Shown: piece by piece, positions 6,413-13,633 of the stretch
How the letters are laid out: each line of letters starts with the position of its first letter
Position numbering within the stretch: position 1 is the first letter of the stretch
NCBI GenBank assembly: GCA_964397015.1
Contig: CAYNHL010000101.1
Location: 1 to 13,633, forward strand
Direction of reading: 5' to 3'
Length of the DNA: 13,633 nt
From: MADRE2 sp964397015
GTDB taxonomy: Bacteria > Desulfobacterota > Desulfobacteria > Desulfobacterales > Desulfobacteraceae
Program-made: the position numbers and the translations under genes
The notes under the pieces: model-generated
Databases searched by the model: none
Told to the model about the DNA's origin: nothing
Seen by the model: only the letters and a program-made list of their open reading frames with translations

Positions 6413-8362
6413 ATGACCAAGCTTTTGTGGCAGCCGTCACAGGAACGGATCGAAAGCACGAACATGTACAGGTTCATGCAGGAGGTGAACAAAACCCATG
6501 ACAAAGACTTTGCTGACTACCAGGATCTCTACGAGTGGTCAGTGAATGACCTCGAGGCATTCTGGTCATTTGCCTGGGATTTTCTGGACATCAAATCTTC
6601 CCGCCGCTTCGACAAGGCCATCGATGATCCCGGAAAAATGCCGGGCGCCCGGTTTTTTGTAAACTCCAGGCTCAATTTCGCCGAAAACCTGCTCCAGTTC
6701 CGCAATGACAAGACAGCCCTGGTTTTCAGGGGAGAGGACAAGGTCAGGCGGACCCTGACGTACAACCAGCTCTACACGGAAGTCGCACAGGTGGCTTCAT
6801 CCCTGAAATCCATGGGTATCCAGGCAGGAGACCGGGTGGTCGGATTCGTACCCAACATGCCTGAAAGCATAATTGCCATGCTGGCCGCAGCAAGCCTCGG
6901 CGCGGTCTGGTCTTCTTGTTCTCCCGATTTCGGGATCAAGGGGGTCCTGGACCGTTTCGGACAGACAAGGCCCAGGGTGCTGTTCACTGCAGACGGATAT
7001 TTTTTCAAGGGAAAACCCCTGGACAGCATTGAACGCATCGCCGGTATCGTCAAGGAACTGCCGTCCATTGAAAAAATTGTTGTCATTCCCTATACAGCAG
7101 AAAATCCGGACATTTCATCCCTGCCCAATGCAGTGATGTACGAGGACTTCAAAGACAGCACCGCCACCGAGGTGGATTTTCTCCAGGTTGATTTTGACCA
7201 CCCCTTGTATATCATGTACTCCTCCGGTACCACCGGCCTTCCCAAGTGCATGGTGCAAAGCCAGGGAGGCGTGCTCCTGCACCAGAAAAAGGAACTGGTG
7301 CTGCACACAGACCTGAAGGAATCAGACACCATCTTCTATTTCACCACCTGCGGGTGGATGATGTGGAACTGGCTTGCCTGCTCATTGAGCGTCGGCGCCA
7401 CACTGGTGCTTTTTGACGGCAACCCGTTTCATCCGGGACCCGACGCTTTGTGGAAAATGGCACAAGATGAAAAGATAACTGTTTTCGGCACATCGGCCGG
7501 ATACATAGAAGCCTTGAAAAACGCCGGTGTAAAACCAAAAGAGCAGTTCGACCTGTCTTCATTGAAAGCCGTTCTTTCCACCGGATCTCCATTGTCGGAT
7601 GAAAATTTTGAATTTGTCTATGACCATATCAAATCAGACCTGCAGCTGGCATCCATTTCAGGAGGATCAGACCTCAACGGCTGTTTTGCCCTTGGCAATC
7701 CCATGGGACCTGTCTATTCCGGAGAACTTCAGTGCCGGGGACTGGGCATGAAAGTCTTTGCCTACGATGAAACCGGCACCCCTGTCATTGACAAACAGGC
7801 AGAGCTTGTCTGCACCGCGCCTTTCCCCTCCATGCCCATTTATTTCTGGGGGGACGAGGATGGATCCAAATACCACTCGGCATATTTTGACCAATATCCC
7901 GGAATCTGGACCCATGGTGATTTCATCAAGGTCACGGAACGCGGGGGTGTTATAATGTACGGCCGGTCTGATGCCACCTTGAACCCCGGAGGCGTCCGTA
8001 TCGGTACCGCTGAAATCTACCGGCGCCTGGATGCAATGGAGGAACTTGCAGACAGCGTCGTCGTCGGCCAGAGCTGGCAGAATGACGTAAGGGTGATTCT
8101 GTTTGTCAAGATGGCCGAGGGCCATGAACTCACAGATGAGCTCAAACAAAAAATAAAGGCCGATATCCGGCAGAACGCTTCTCCCCGCCACGTGCCTGCC
8201 AAGATAATCGAATGTCCTGATGTGCCTTACACATTGAACATGAAAAAAGTGGAACTGGCGGTGAAAAAGGTGATCGAAGGCAAGGAAGTCAAAAACAAGG
8301 ATGCGCTGAAAAACCCGGAAGCTCTGGATTTCTTCGATAATATCGACGAACTCAATTCATAG
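6413..8362 (+). CDS. Acetoacetyl-CoA synthetase (AMP-forming)
   Basis: A 649-residue acyl-adenylate-forming enzyme, the family length, that would activate acetoacetate with ATP and CoA to acetoacetyl-CoA, AMP and PPi. It starts with the characteristic LLWQPSQERIESTNMYRFM. The adenylate P-loop is YSSGTTGLPK (269-278). The segments TTCGWMMWNWL, SGGSDLNGCFALGNP and WTHGDFIKVTERGG are typical of acetoacetyl-CoA synthetase rather than acetyl-CoA synthetase. The C-terminal catalytic Lys is Lys611 in VPYTLNMKKVE, where a Gly normally precedes the Lys and here it is Met610. AAGGAGG (6399-6405) overlaps the preceding stop codon, giving tight coupling. It completes the route by rescuing the acetoacetate released by the lyase, for later thiolysis by a thiolase encoded elsewhere. 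Confidence 0.95.
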   Translation: MTKLLWQPSQERIESTNMYRFMQEVNKTHDKDFADYQDLYEWSVNDLEAFWSFAWDFLDIKSSRRFDKAIDDPGKMPGARFFVNSRLNFAENLLQFRNDKTALVFRGEDKVRRTLTYNQLYTEVAQVASSLKSMGIQAGDRVVGFVPNMPESIIAMLAAASLGAVWSSCSPDFGIKGVLDRFGQTRPRVLFTADGYFFKGKPLDSIERIAGIVKELPSIEKIVVIPYTAENPDISSLPNAVMYEDFKDSTATEVDFLQVDFDHPLYIMYSSGTTGLPKCMVQSQGGVLLHQKKELVLHTDLKESDTIFYFTTCGWMMWNWLACSLSVGATLVLFDGNPFHPGPDALWKMAQDEKITVFGTSAGYIEALKNAGVKPKEQFDLSSLKAVLSTGSPLSDENFEFVYDHIKSDLQLASISGGSDLNGCFALGNPMGPVYSGELQCRGLGMKVFAYDETGTPVIDKQAELVCTAPFPSMPIYFWGDEDGSKYHSAYFDQYPGIWTHGDFIKVTERGGVIMYGRSDATLNPGGVRIGTAEIYRRLDAMEELADSVVVGQSWQNDVRVILFVKMAEGHELTDELKQKIKADIRQNASPRHVPAKIIECPDVPYTLNMKKVELAVKKVIEGKEVKNKDALKNPEALDFFDNIDELNS

Positions 8363-8386
8363 ATCCTTTCAGGGTGCAGCCCTTTA

Positions 8387-8428
8387 TCCCCTGTGCCTTT
8401 GTCAAAGGTGCAGGGGACATTTTTTTTT
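8387..8428 (+). terminator. Strong intrinsic terminator of the acyl-CoA degradation operon
   Basis: The arm from 8387 (TCCCCTGTGCCTTTG) pairs with the arm ending at 8417 (CAAAGGTGCAGGGGA), giving about 14 base pairs including two G-U wobbles and a tight loop. CA and a run of nine T (8420-8428) follow. It starts 25 nt after the synthetase stop. Confidence 0.9.
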
Positions 8429-8442
8429 AAAGGACCAATGAC

Positions 8443-9270
8443 ATGAACCAGGACGTGGCAGCCTATTATCATAGCAGTGACCTTTCAGGCCGCATCTTCA
8501 GGGCACTGGCCGATGCCGGAAAAAATACCCGGTCACTTGAACTCAAGGACCTGGCCGCTATCGACCAGCTCCACACCGGCGGATTCAGGGCCACTTTGAA
8601 ACTGGCTCAAAGTGCCGGTATTGAGCCCGGAATCAGAATACTCGATGCCGGGTGCGGCATAGGCGGATCATCCAGGCTGCTTGCAAAGGAGTTCAACAGC
8701 TCTGTTACAGGAATCGATATTACAGACGCGTTTGTACAAACTGCCCGGATGCTGACAAAATGCTGCGGTCTCGATGACCGTGTCGAATTCGAATGCGGAT
8801 CGATCCTGGACATTCCCTTTCCAGAAGCATCTTTTGACGCGGTACTCTGCCAGCACATCCTGATGAATATAGACGACAAGGCCAGGGCTCTGGCTCAACT
8901 GCACCGCGTACTGAAACCCGGGGGACAGCTTCTGGTGCACGATGTTTTCAAAACCGGGACAAAAGAAATTGCCTATCCGGTTCCATGGGCCGATCATGGC
9001 GGCATCTCCTTTCTGGAGCCCTGGGATATAATCAGGGATCTTCTGGAAAAAACAGGTTTTGTTATCTCTTTTGTGTCAGATGATCCTGCACCGGCACTTG
9101 CATGGTGGCAAAAAGTAAAGTCGGTTCACGGCAGCCGGACCGGCACTCCCTCCCCTCTTGGCCCCCACCTGGTTTTTGGAAATAACAGCAGCCTGTTCGG
9201 AAAGAACATGACGTTCAATCTTGAAAACGACCTGATCCAGGTTGTCGAGGCGGTTTTCCATAAAACTTGA
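8443..9270 (+). CDS. Class I SAM-dependent methyltransferase, substrate unknown
   Basis: A 275-residue Rossmann-fold methyltransferase. The SAM-binding motif I is ILDAGCGIGGSS (66-77), the acidic residue of the next strand is Asp92 in VTGIDIT, and motif III reads LHRVLKPGGQLLVHDVF (from 153). The upstream segment DQLHTGGFRATLKLA and the C-terminal PVPWADH, LEPWDI and PLGPHLVFG recall glycine/sarcosine/dimethylglycine N-methyltransferase-like and UbiE-like enzymes, so a small amine or acid substrate is plausible, but nothing here fixes it. AAAGGA (8429-8434) lies 8 nt before the ATG and directly abuts the T-run of the preceding terminator. No promoter is visible between the terminator and the gene. 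Confidence 0.88.
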   Translation: MNQDVAAYYHSSDLSGRIFRALADAGKNTRSLELKDLAAIDQLHTGGFRATLKLAQSAGIEPGIRILDAGCGIGGSSRLLAKEFNSSVTGIDITDAFVQTARMLTKCCGLDDRVEFECGSILDIPFPEASFDAVLCQHILMNIDDKARALAQLHRVLKPGGQLLVHDVFKTGTKEIAYPVPWADHGGISFLEPWDIIRDLLEKTGFVISFVSDDPAPALAWWQKVKSVHGSRTGTPSPLGPHLVFGNNSSLFGKNMTFNLENDLIQVVEAVFHKT

Positions 9271-9311
9271 ATTTTTTTAGACAACTGACTTAATAAGATT
9301 TACAGACAATT

Positions 9312-10733
9312 ATGTTAGATATCACAGCGACCTATACCGACCAGTACGAATTGACCATGGGACAGGCCTATTTTCTATCAGGCCGTAAAAACGACCAGGC
9401 TGTATTTGACTATTTTTTTCGAAAAATACCATTTGGCGGCGGATATGTCGTGTTTGCCGGCCTTGAGGACCTATTGTCAATCCTCGAAAATTTTCGTTTT
9501 GACAAAAAGGACCTGGAATTTTTAAAGGCTCAGGAGTTCAATCCTGACTATCTGTCCTTTCTCGAAAACTTTCGATTCAAGGGGGATATATATGCCCCTT
9601 TTGAAGGAGATCTAATCTTTCCTGCCTGTCCGGTGCTGCGGGTCGAAGGATCACTCATAGAGACCCAGATAATCGAGACGCTGCTGCTGAACATTATCAA
9701 TTTTCAGTCTTTGATCGCAACAAAGGCAAGCCGCATGAGAATTGCCGCCGGCAGCGGCACGCTCATCGATTTTGGATTACGCAGGGCCCAGGGTCCGGGT
9801 GGATACCATGCTGCCCGTGCCGCTGTCATCGGCGGTTTCGATGCAACCAGCAACGTCCGGGCAGCAAGGGACTATGGCCTGCAGCCGTCCGGCACCATGG
9901 CCCATTCCTATGTCCAGTCCCATACGGATGAATTGTCCGCCTTTCGCAGTTTTGCTGAAGCCAGGCCCGACGACTGTGTGCTGCTCGTGGACACCTACGA
10001 CACTTTGAAAAGCGGGCTGCCCAATGCAATCACCGTTGCTTTGGAAATGGAAAAAAAAGGCAGGCGTTTGAAAGGCATCCGGCTGGACAGCGGTGATCTG
10101 GCCTACCTTTCCAGGCAAAGCCGCACCATGCTGGATGACGCGGGTCTGCATCATGTGAAGATCGCAGCTTCAAACCAGCTCGATGAATATGTTATCCAGA
10201 GCCTGGTAGCGCAAAAGGCACCCATTGACGTGTTCGGAGTCGGTACAAGTCTTGTTACCGGAAAGCCTGATGCAGCACTTGACGGTGTGTACAAATTGGC
10301 AAAAACAGGCCGACATCCGGTTATCAAGCTTTCGGAAAATGTCTCCAAGATAACCCTGCCTGACAAAAAACAGGTGTGGCGCACCATTAACAAAGAAGGA
10401 TTTTTTCCGGGTGCAGATTTAATCGGGCTCGATGATGAAAAGCCTGTGGCAAAAATGCACCACCCTTTTGTCAACAATAAATCCTTTGTCATAGAAGCGC
10501 ATGAAACCGAACCGCTGCTCAGGCAGGTGATGTCCGGCGGAAGAACCGTATACGATACACCTTCTTTGTCCCAAACCGCATCTTATGCCAGGGAGCGGCT
10601 TGCGATGCTTCCAGCGGAATTCAAGCGTTTTGAAAACCCTGATATTTATAAAGTGGGTATCAGCGGCAGCTTGAAAGCGCTGAGGGACAGCTTGATTGAT
10701 CGACACAAAGTATCCGGGACAAAAAAAGCTTAA
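9312..10733 (+). CDS. pncB: Nicotinate phosphoribosyltransferase
   Basis: A 473-residue enzyme that makes nicotinate mononucleotide from nicotinate and PRPP with ATP, the entry step of NAD salvage (Preiss-Handler). The N-terminus TDQYELTMGQAYF, the segment FGLRRAQGPGG (154-164), GTMAHSYV with the phospho-accepting His198, LVDTYDTLKSG (from 225) and IRLDSGDLAYL (from 256) are diagnostic of the bacterial/human-type family. The start at 9312 gives the usual N-terminus, but only a poor ribosome binding site precedes it and no clear promoter is seen in the 41-nt gap, so co-transcription with the methyltransferase is likely. The last codons overlap the 3' end of the convergent beta-barrel gene by 4 nt. 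Confidence 0.96.
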   Translation: MLDITATYTDQYELTMGQAYFLSGRKNDQAVFDYFFRKIPFGGGYVVFAGLEDLLSILENFRFDKKDLEFLKAQEFNPDYLSFLENFRFKGDIYAPFEGDLIFPACPVLRVEGSLIETQIIETLLLNIINFQSLIATKASRMRIAAGSGTLIDFGLRRAQGPGGYHAARAAVIGGFDATSNVRAARDYGLQPSGTMAHSYVQSHTDELSAFRSFAEARPDDCVLLVDTYDTLKSGLPNAITVALEMEKKGRRLKGIRLDSGDLAYLSRQSRTMLDDAGLHHVKIAASNQLDEYVIQSLVAQKAPIDVFGVGTSLVTGKPDAALDGVYKLAKTGRHPVIKLSENVSKITLPDKKQVWRTINKEGFFPGADLIGLDDEKPVAKMHHPFVNNKSFVIEAHETEPLLRQVMSGGRTVYDTPSLSQTASYARERLAMLPAEFKRFENPDIYKVGISGSLKALRDSLIDRHKVSGTKKA

Positions 10734-10751
10734 AAATACCAGGTGCCCTGG
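10721..10751 (-). terminator. Candidate intrinsic terminator of the minus-strand export operon
   Basis: On the minus strand CCAGG-GCA-CCTGG (10751-10739) forms a 5-bp, 3-nt-loop hairpin followed by TATTTTTAAGC and seven T (10727-10721). It lies inside the last codons of the beta-barrel gene and the end of pncB, where no spacer exists. The stem is short, so efficiency is uncertain. Confidence 0.4.
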
Positions 10752-11992
10752 ATGTAGACCTGGACGGGCAATCCAGTGTTTTTTCCTGAAACCGGATCCA
10801 TTATGCCTCCAAACTCGGTGTCAGTTCCGCCAACGGGCAGATTGACACCTGCCAGCACATCAAACGACTGTGCGGCATTCCATTTCACAGACGGCTGAAT
10901 CAATGCGGATCCGTCATCCAGGTTTACAATGGCTGTTGCTGACAGACTCACCAGCGGATGAAATTCCTGCTGAACTGTCACCCCCACATACCTGGTAGCG
11001 GTATGAAACAGGTCTCCGCGGCCCATCCGTTTTATCAGGGCCGGTTTCGTCATGGCCTGGCAGATCTCTTTTTCTCCGATGCCTGAATAATAAAATTCGA
11101 CCAGGGCATACCAGTTCCTGTCGTTCATAACCCAGGTACGGTCCATGTTGAAAATCAGGGAAGCGTAGCCCGGCACATTGTCTTCAGCGGGCCTTGTCCA
11201 TACCAGGTCCGTGCGCCAGGCTGCCGCTCCTGCAAACCCTGAAACACTGACACCGGTAATATCGTCACCGTAATGCCTTGCATGGAGAAAGCCGGCCTCT
11301 TTGCTCCCCAGAAATGTTTTCAGCTTGACGGCAAAAGAGGAAAAGTCTGCGTCCAGGTCACCGGCCGTGTCAAGCCTGGGTGCGATGATGATGCTTCCGT
11401 CGGATACAAGGCCTTTTGAAAACTGGCACACAATCATATCGGAACCGGTTTTATAATCCTTTACAACATCAGACGGCGCAAAGGGGTTGACGATATCCAT
11501 GGGGTTGAACATCAGTCCGTTACCCGTGGTAACTGCCTGCCGCCCGATTGAAAAAAGGGCCTGGCTGCCGGAATATGAGGCATACAACCGGTCAAGCCGG
11601 TGGACGAACCTGCGGCTGCCCGACCGGGTGTCGGATGCCAGGTCGAAAAGCCGTGTATCATCGGAATCGATATCCTCGAAAAAAGCCTGAAAATCCACGG
11701 GCAGTTGTGAAACAGCACGCCGGGTATCTTTGGCCGAAGCCTCGGCCTCGTAATGGAGCGTGAAACTCAACCGGTCCGACAGGTACATGTCTGAATTGAT
11801 ACGGACGGCCGATGTTATGCCGCAATACGGGTCGGACTGGCCGGAAAGGTCGATCAGGTGATCGGTCCCGAAAAAAGAGGCACCGGCATGTGCCCTGACA
11901 TGCCCGCCAAAATCCGTATCCAGGGCCATGCCGTTTGAAGAACAGGCCAGGACACAAAAGAGACAGGCTATGGCAGATACTGCTGCCTTCAT
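10730..11992 (-). CDS. Outer-membrane beta-barrel protein linked to an ABC exporter
   Basis: A 420-residue secreted protein. The N-terminus has Lys2, a hydrophobic core at about 3-17 and a probable signal-peptidase I site after GMA (residue 23). The VLAC at 14-17 is a poor lipobox, so a lipoprotein is less likely. The rest is rich in alternating aromatic/polar strands typical of a barrel, and the protein ends in TWYF, the terminal aromatic residue used as a BAM assembly signal. A central stretch GRQAVTTGNGLMFNPMDIVNPF resembles DUF1302-like putative outer-membrane proteins that I recall beside LolCDE-like transporters. Its ATG overlaps the ATPase stop as ATGA, implying coupled translation and shared function as the outer-membrane part of an export or lipid-transfer system. 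Cargo unknown. Confidence 0.85.
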   Translation of the reverse strand: MKAAVSAIACLFCVLACSSNGMALDTDFGGHVRAHAGASFFGTDHLIDLSGQSDPYCGITSAVRINSDMYLSDRLSFTLHYEAEASAKDTRRAVSQLPVDFQAFFEDIDSDDTRLFDLASDTRSGSRRFVHRLDRLYASYSGSQALFSIGRQAVTTGNGLMFNPMDIVNPFAPSDVVKDYKTGSDMIVCQFSKGLVSDGSIIIAPRLDTAGDLDADFSSFAVKLKTFLGSKEAGFLHARHYGDDITGVSVSGFAGAAAWRTDLVWTRPAEDNVPGYASLIFNMDRTWVMNDRNWYALVEFYYSGIGEKEICQAMTKPALIKRMGRGDLFHTATRYVGVTVQQEFHPLVSLSATAIVNLDDGSALIQPSVKWNAAQSFDVLAGVNLPVGGTDTEFGGIMDPVSGKNTGLPVQVYIQGTWYF

Positions 11993-12660
11993 GCAGCTAT
12001 CCTGCCGTCTTTGATGGTAATTATCCGCCTGGCATAATCCATGACCATCTGGTCATGTGTGGAAAAAATAAAGGTGACATTGTGCTGCCGGTTCATCTCG
12101 AGCATCATTTCAAGCAGCTTTTTGCCGGTTTCCGAATCCAGGTTGGCCGTTGGCTCGTCAGCCAGCACCATGGAAGGGCCGGAGACAACTGCCCTGGCCA
12201 CGGCCACACGCTGCTGCTGGCCGCCGGACAGTTCAGAAGGCCTCCGGTTCATGTGCTGTTCAAGCCCGACCTCCGCCAGGATCGCCTTGACTTTACGGGT
12301 GCGCTCAGTCTTTGACATCCTCTGCAGGCGAAGGATGTATTCAACGTTTTCCGCTGCTGTCAGCACTGGAATAAGGTTGTATGCCTGGAACACGAAACCG
12401 ATTTTAAAAAGCCTTATCTCGGCCAGTTCTCCCCTGGAAAGAGTGGCGAAATCACTGCCGTCCACAACGACCTGTCCCGCGTCGGGAGAATCCAGGGCCC
12501 CCAGGAGATTGAGCAACGTTGTCTTGCCCGAACCCGACGGACCGGAGATTGCTATGAATTCCCCTTTTTCGATCTCGACGGATACATCGTCGAGAGCCTT
12601 GACCACAACGGCTCCCTGCCTGTATTCCTTGGTCAGGTGAGTTGCCTGTATCATTTGCAT
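11989..12660 (-). CDS. ABC transporter ATP-binding protein, LolD/MacB type
   Basis: A single-domain ATPase of about 223 residues with every ABC motif intact. Numbered from the upstream ATG at 12666: Walker A GPSGSGKT (42-49), Q-loop Gln94 in FQAYNLIP, signature LSGGQQQRV (146-154), Walker B VLADEP with Glu171, D-loop NLDS, and H-loop His204 in STHD. Its short length and GPSGSGKTTLLNLLGALD pattern match the LolD/MacB/FtsE class, which drives mechanotransmission by FtsX-type permeases rather than channel transport. I prefer the second ATG (12660) because AAGGGA (12667-12672) lies 6 nt before it, while it abuts the first ATG at 12666. The permease gene ends only 19 nt upstream, and the barrel gene overlaps the stop. 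Confidence 0.95.
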   Translation of the reverse strand: MQMIQATHLTKEYRQGAVVVKALDDVSVEIEKGEFIAISGPSGSGKTTLLNLLGALDSPDAGQVVVDGSDFATLSRGELAEIRLFKIGFVFQAYNLIPVLTAAENVEYILRLQRMSKTERTRKVKAILAEVGLEQHMNRRPSELSGGQQQRVAVARAVVSGPSMVLADEPTANLDSETGKKLLEMMLEMNRQHNVTFIFSTHDQMVMDYARRIITIKDGRIAA

Positions 12661-12666
12661 TGTCAT

Positions 12667-12672
12667 TCCCTT
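12667..12672 (-). promoter_or_regulatory. Ribosome binding site choosing among three ATGs of the ATPase gene
   Basis: AAGGGA on the minus strand is followed by ATG ACA ATG CAA ATG. The gaps to the three in-frame ATGs are 0, 6 and 12 nt, so the middle one (12660) is best placed. Confidence 0.5.
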
Positions 12673-12679
12673 ATAAAAA

Positions 12680-13633
12680 TCAGGTCATTCTCATTGTTTC
12701 AACCGGTGAAAAGCGTGCCGCCTTGACCGCGGGATATACGCCCACTGCAAGACCGAGTATGAACACGGTCAGGTTTGCGGCAATAATGTCATTGACTGCC
12801 GCCACCGGAAAGATCACCCTTTTCATGCCCCACATCTGGGCTCCGCTTGCAAATGCGGTCAGATCGATACCGGTCCCGGAAAAAGCGAAGATCAGAAGGA
12901 AAGCCGCAACATTGCCTGCCGCCATTCCGATGCACAACAGGAACAGGGTCTCGGTCACTACCATTGTAAAAATACGTGCGGGTTTCATCCCGATTGCCTT
13001 GAGGAGCCCGAATTCACGAATCCGTTCAAAAACCGCCATCAGCACCGTATTGACAATCCCGAACCCCATTGCTATGAAAACGACCAGGTACCAGATCATT
13101 AAAAACTGGTTGAAAAGGGCAATATAGGCATCGATTGCCGGCAGCAGTTCCCGCCAGGATTGAGCTGTCAAACGATCGTCCAGCTGCCGGTTGATCTTGT
13201 CTGTCAAAGGTTCCAGATCGGCCTGGGCTATATTGTCATAAGGCAGTACAATGGAAATTTCCGTTGCACCGCCTTCCAGTCCCAGCATTTTTTCAGCGCT
13301 TTTTTTCGATACAAACACATAAGCTTTTTCTACCGCCTCCATTTCTCCTTTGAACACGCCGGTGATGGTAAATGCGCGGGAGGCCACTTCGCCGCCTGCA
13401 GACTGTGCGCTTACGACAAAACGTTTACCGGCGGCAAGTCCCAGCTTGTCGACCATTGCCTTTCCCATCAAGGCCCCTGACATGTCGTCGGCCGAAGGAG
13501 TGCTGCCCCGGACCGGGGCATCCCCGATGAAAGACACTCCTTTTTCCGCTTCAAAATCGATCCCCGCCAGTTTTACACCGGCAGTGTCCCTTGCCGTATT
13601 GATGACGGCATCCGTTATGACCCTTGAAACCAC
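12680..13633 (-). CDS. ABC transporter permease, FtsX/MacB-LolCE type (partial, 5' end outside window)
   Basis: The visible 317 residues are the C-terminal part of an inner-membrane permease; the frame is open to the window edge, so the GTG at the very end is not a proven start. A periplasmic MacB_PCD-like domain (about 1-165 of the visible part) is followed by three membrane segments at about 176-200, 221-250 and 283-306, with the FtsX-type cytoplasmic motif ERIREFGLLKAIGMKPARIF between the first two. The first membrane segment and the N-terminus, perhaps 90 residues, must lie to the right. With the following ATPase it forms a LolCDE- or MacB-like mechanotransmission transporter acting on periplasmic or membrane-bound substrates such as lipoproteins or lipids. 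The end of the frame, VETMRMT, is the usual FtsX-family finish (SPVETMR). Confidence 0.92.
   Translation of the reverse strand: MVSRVITDAVINTARDTAGVKLAGIDFEAEKGVSFIGDAPVRGSTPSADDMSGALMGKAMVDKLGLAAGKRFVVSAQSAGGEVASRAFTITGVFKGEMEAVEKAYVFVSKKSAEKMLGLEGGATEISIVLPYDNIAQADLEPLTDKINRQLDDRLTAQSWRELLPAIDAYIALFNQFLMIWYLVVFIAMGFGIVNTVLMAVFERIREFGLLKAIGMKPARIFTMVVTETLFLLCIGMAAGNVAAFLLIFAFSGTGIDLTAFASGAQMWGMKRVIFPVAAVNDIIAANLTVFILGLAVGVYPAVKAARFSPVETMRMT

Noticed and set aside
9252..9278. GTTTT/AAAAC hairpin plus T-run after the methyltransferase gene as a terminator
   Set aside because: Five A/T-rich pairs are too weak, and pncB follows at once without a promoter.
9267..9299. TTGAAT with a possible TAAGAT as a pncB promoter
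   Set aside because: The spacer of 21 nt is too long; shifted -10 candidates match poorly.
9484..9583. Duplicated LENFRF segment near the start of nicotinate phosphoribosyltransferase
   Set aside because: The family itself has two similar short segments here, so it is not a recent duplication.
12041..12640. 199-codon plus-strand frame across the ATPase gene
   Set aside because: Shadow of an ABC ATPase with all motifs intact; Ser/Arg-rich translation without family features.
1..13633. CRISPR arrays, insertion sequences, tRNA or rRNA genes, phage or defence genes
   Set aside because: None recognised by reading; coding is nearly continuous with metabolic and transport genes and no terminal repeats or transposase motifs. 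tRNAscan or an IS search was not possible.

Overview
The window looks like a chromosomal segment of a Gram-negative anaerobe with roughly even GC. I infer a sulfate-reducing Desulfobacterota type (Desulfobacteraceae-like) from protein style and gene order; no rRNA or marker gene confirms this. The Gram-negative assignment rests on an outer-membrane beta-barrel protein ending in Phe and a Lol/MacB-type ABC system.

Left part (60-8428): a branched-chain acyl-CoA (isovalerate/leucine type) degradation island. A TetR repressor gene (minus strand, TTG start) is divergent from a six-gene plus-strand operon. The operon encodes an acyl-CoA dehydrogenase, a methylglutaconyl-CoA-hydratase-like crotonase, a methylcrotonyl-CoA-carboxylase-type carboxyltransferase, an HMG-CoA-lyase-like DRE-TIM protein, an XRE-cupin regulator and an acetoacetyl-CoA synthetase. 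The 292-bp divergent promoter region carries two similar 18-bp operators, one just downstream of each predicted -10 element, so one TetR protein probably represses both transcripts until an acyl-CoA inducer appears. Every gene has a good ribosome binding site or an overlap with its neighbour, and a strong intrinsic terminator follows the last gene. In the inferred route an acyl-CoA is oxidised, carboxylated, hydrated and cleaved to acetyl-CoA and acetoacetate, and the acetoacetate is re-activated with ATP.

The island departs from the textbook Liu pathway in three ways. The dehydrogenase has its catalytic Glu at the C-terminal (short-chain/2-methyl-branched) position, not at the isovaleryl-CoA dehydrogenase position. 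The lyase has Gln in place of the family's catalytic loop Cys, with about 17 extra residues in that loop. No biotin carboxylase or biotin carrier gene accompanies the carboxyltransferase. These deviations are the most promising novelty here.

Middle (8443-10733): a class I SAM-dependent methyltransferase of unknown substrate, starting 15 nt after the terminator, followed by nicotinate phosphoribosyltransferase (pncB; NAD salvage).

Right part (10721-13633, minus strand): the 3' end of an export-type operon. It holds an FtsX/MacB-like permease (cut by the window edge), a LolD-like ATPase and an outer-membrane beta-barrel protein coupled by an ATGA overlap. It converges on pncB with a 4-nt overlap of the two genes. 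A candidate terminator for the minus-strand operon lies inside the final codons. Positions 1-59 lie beyond the TetR gene and hold nothing I can assign firmly.
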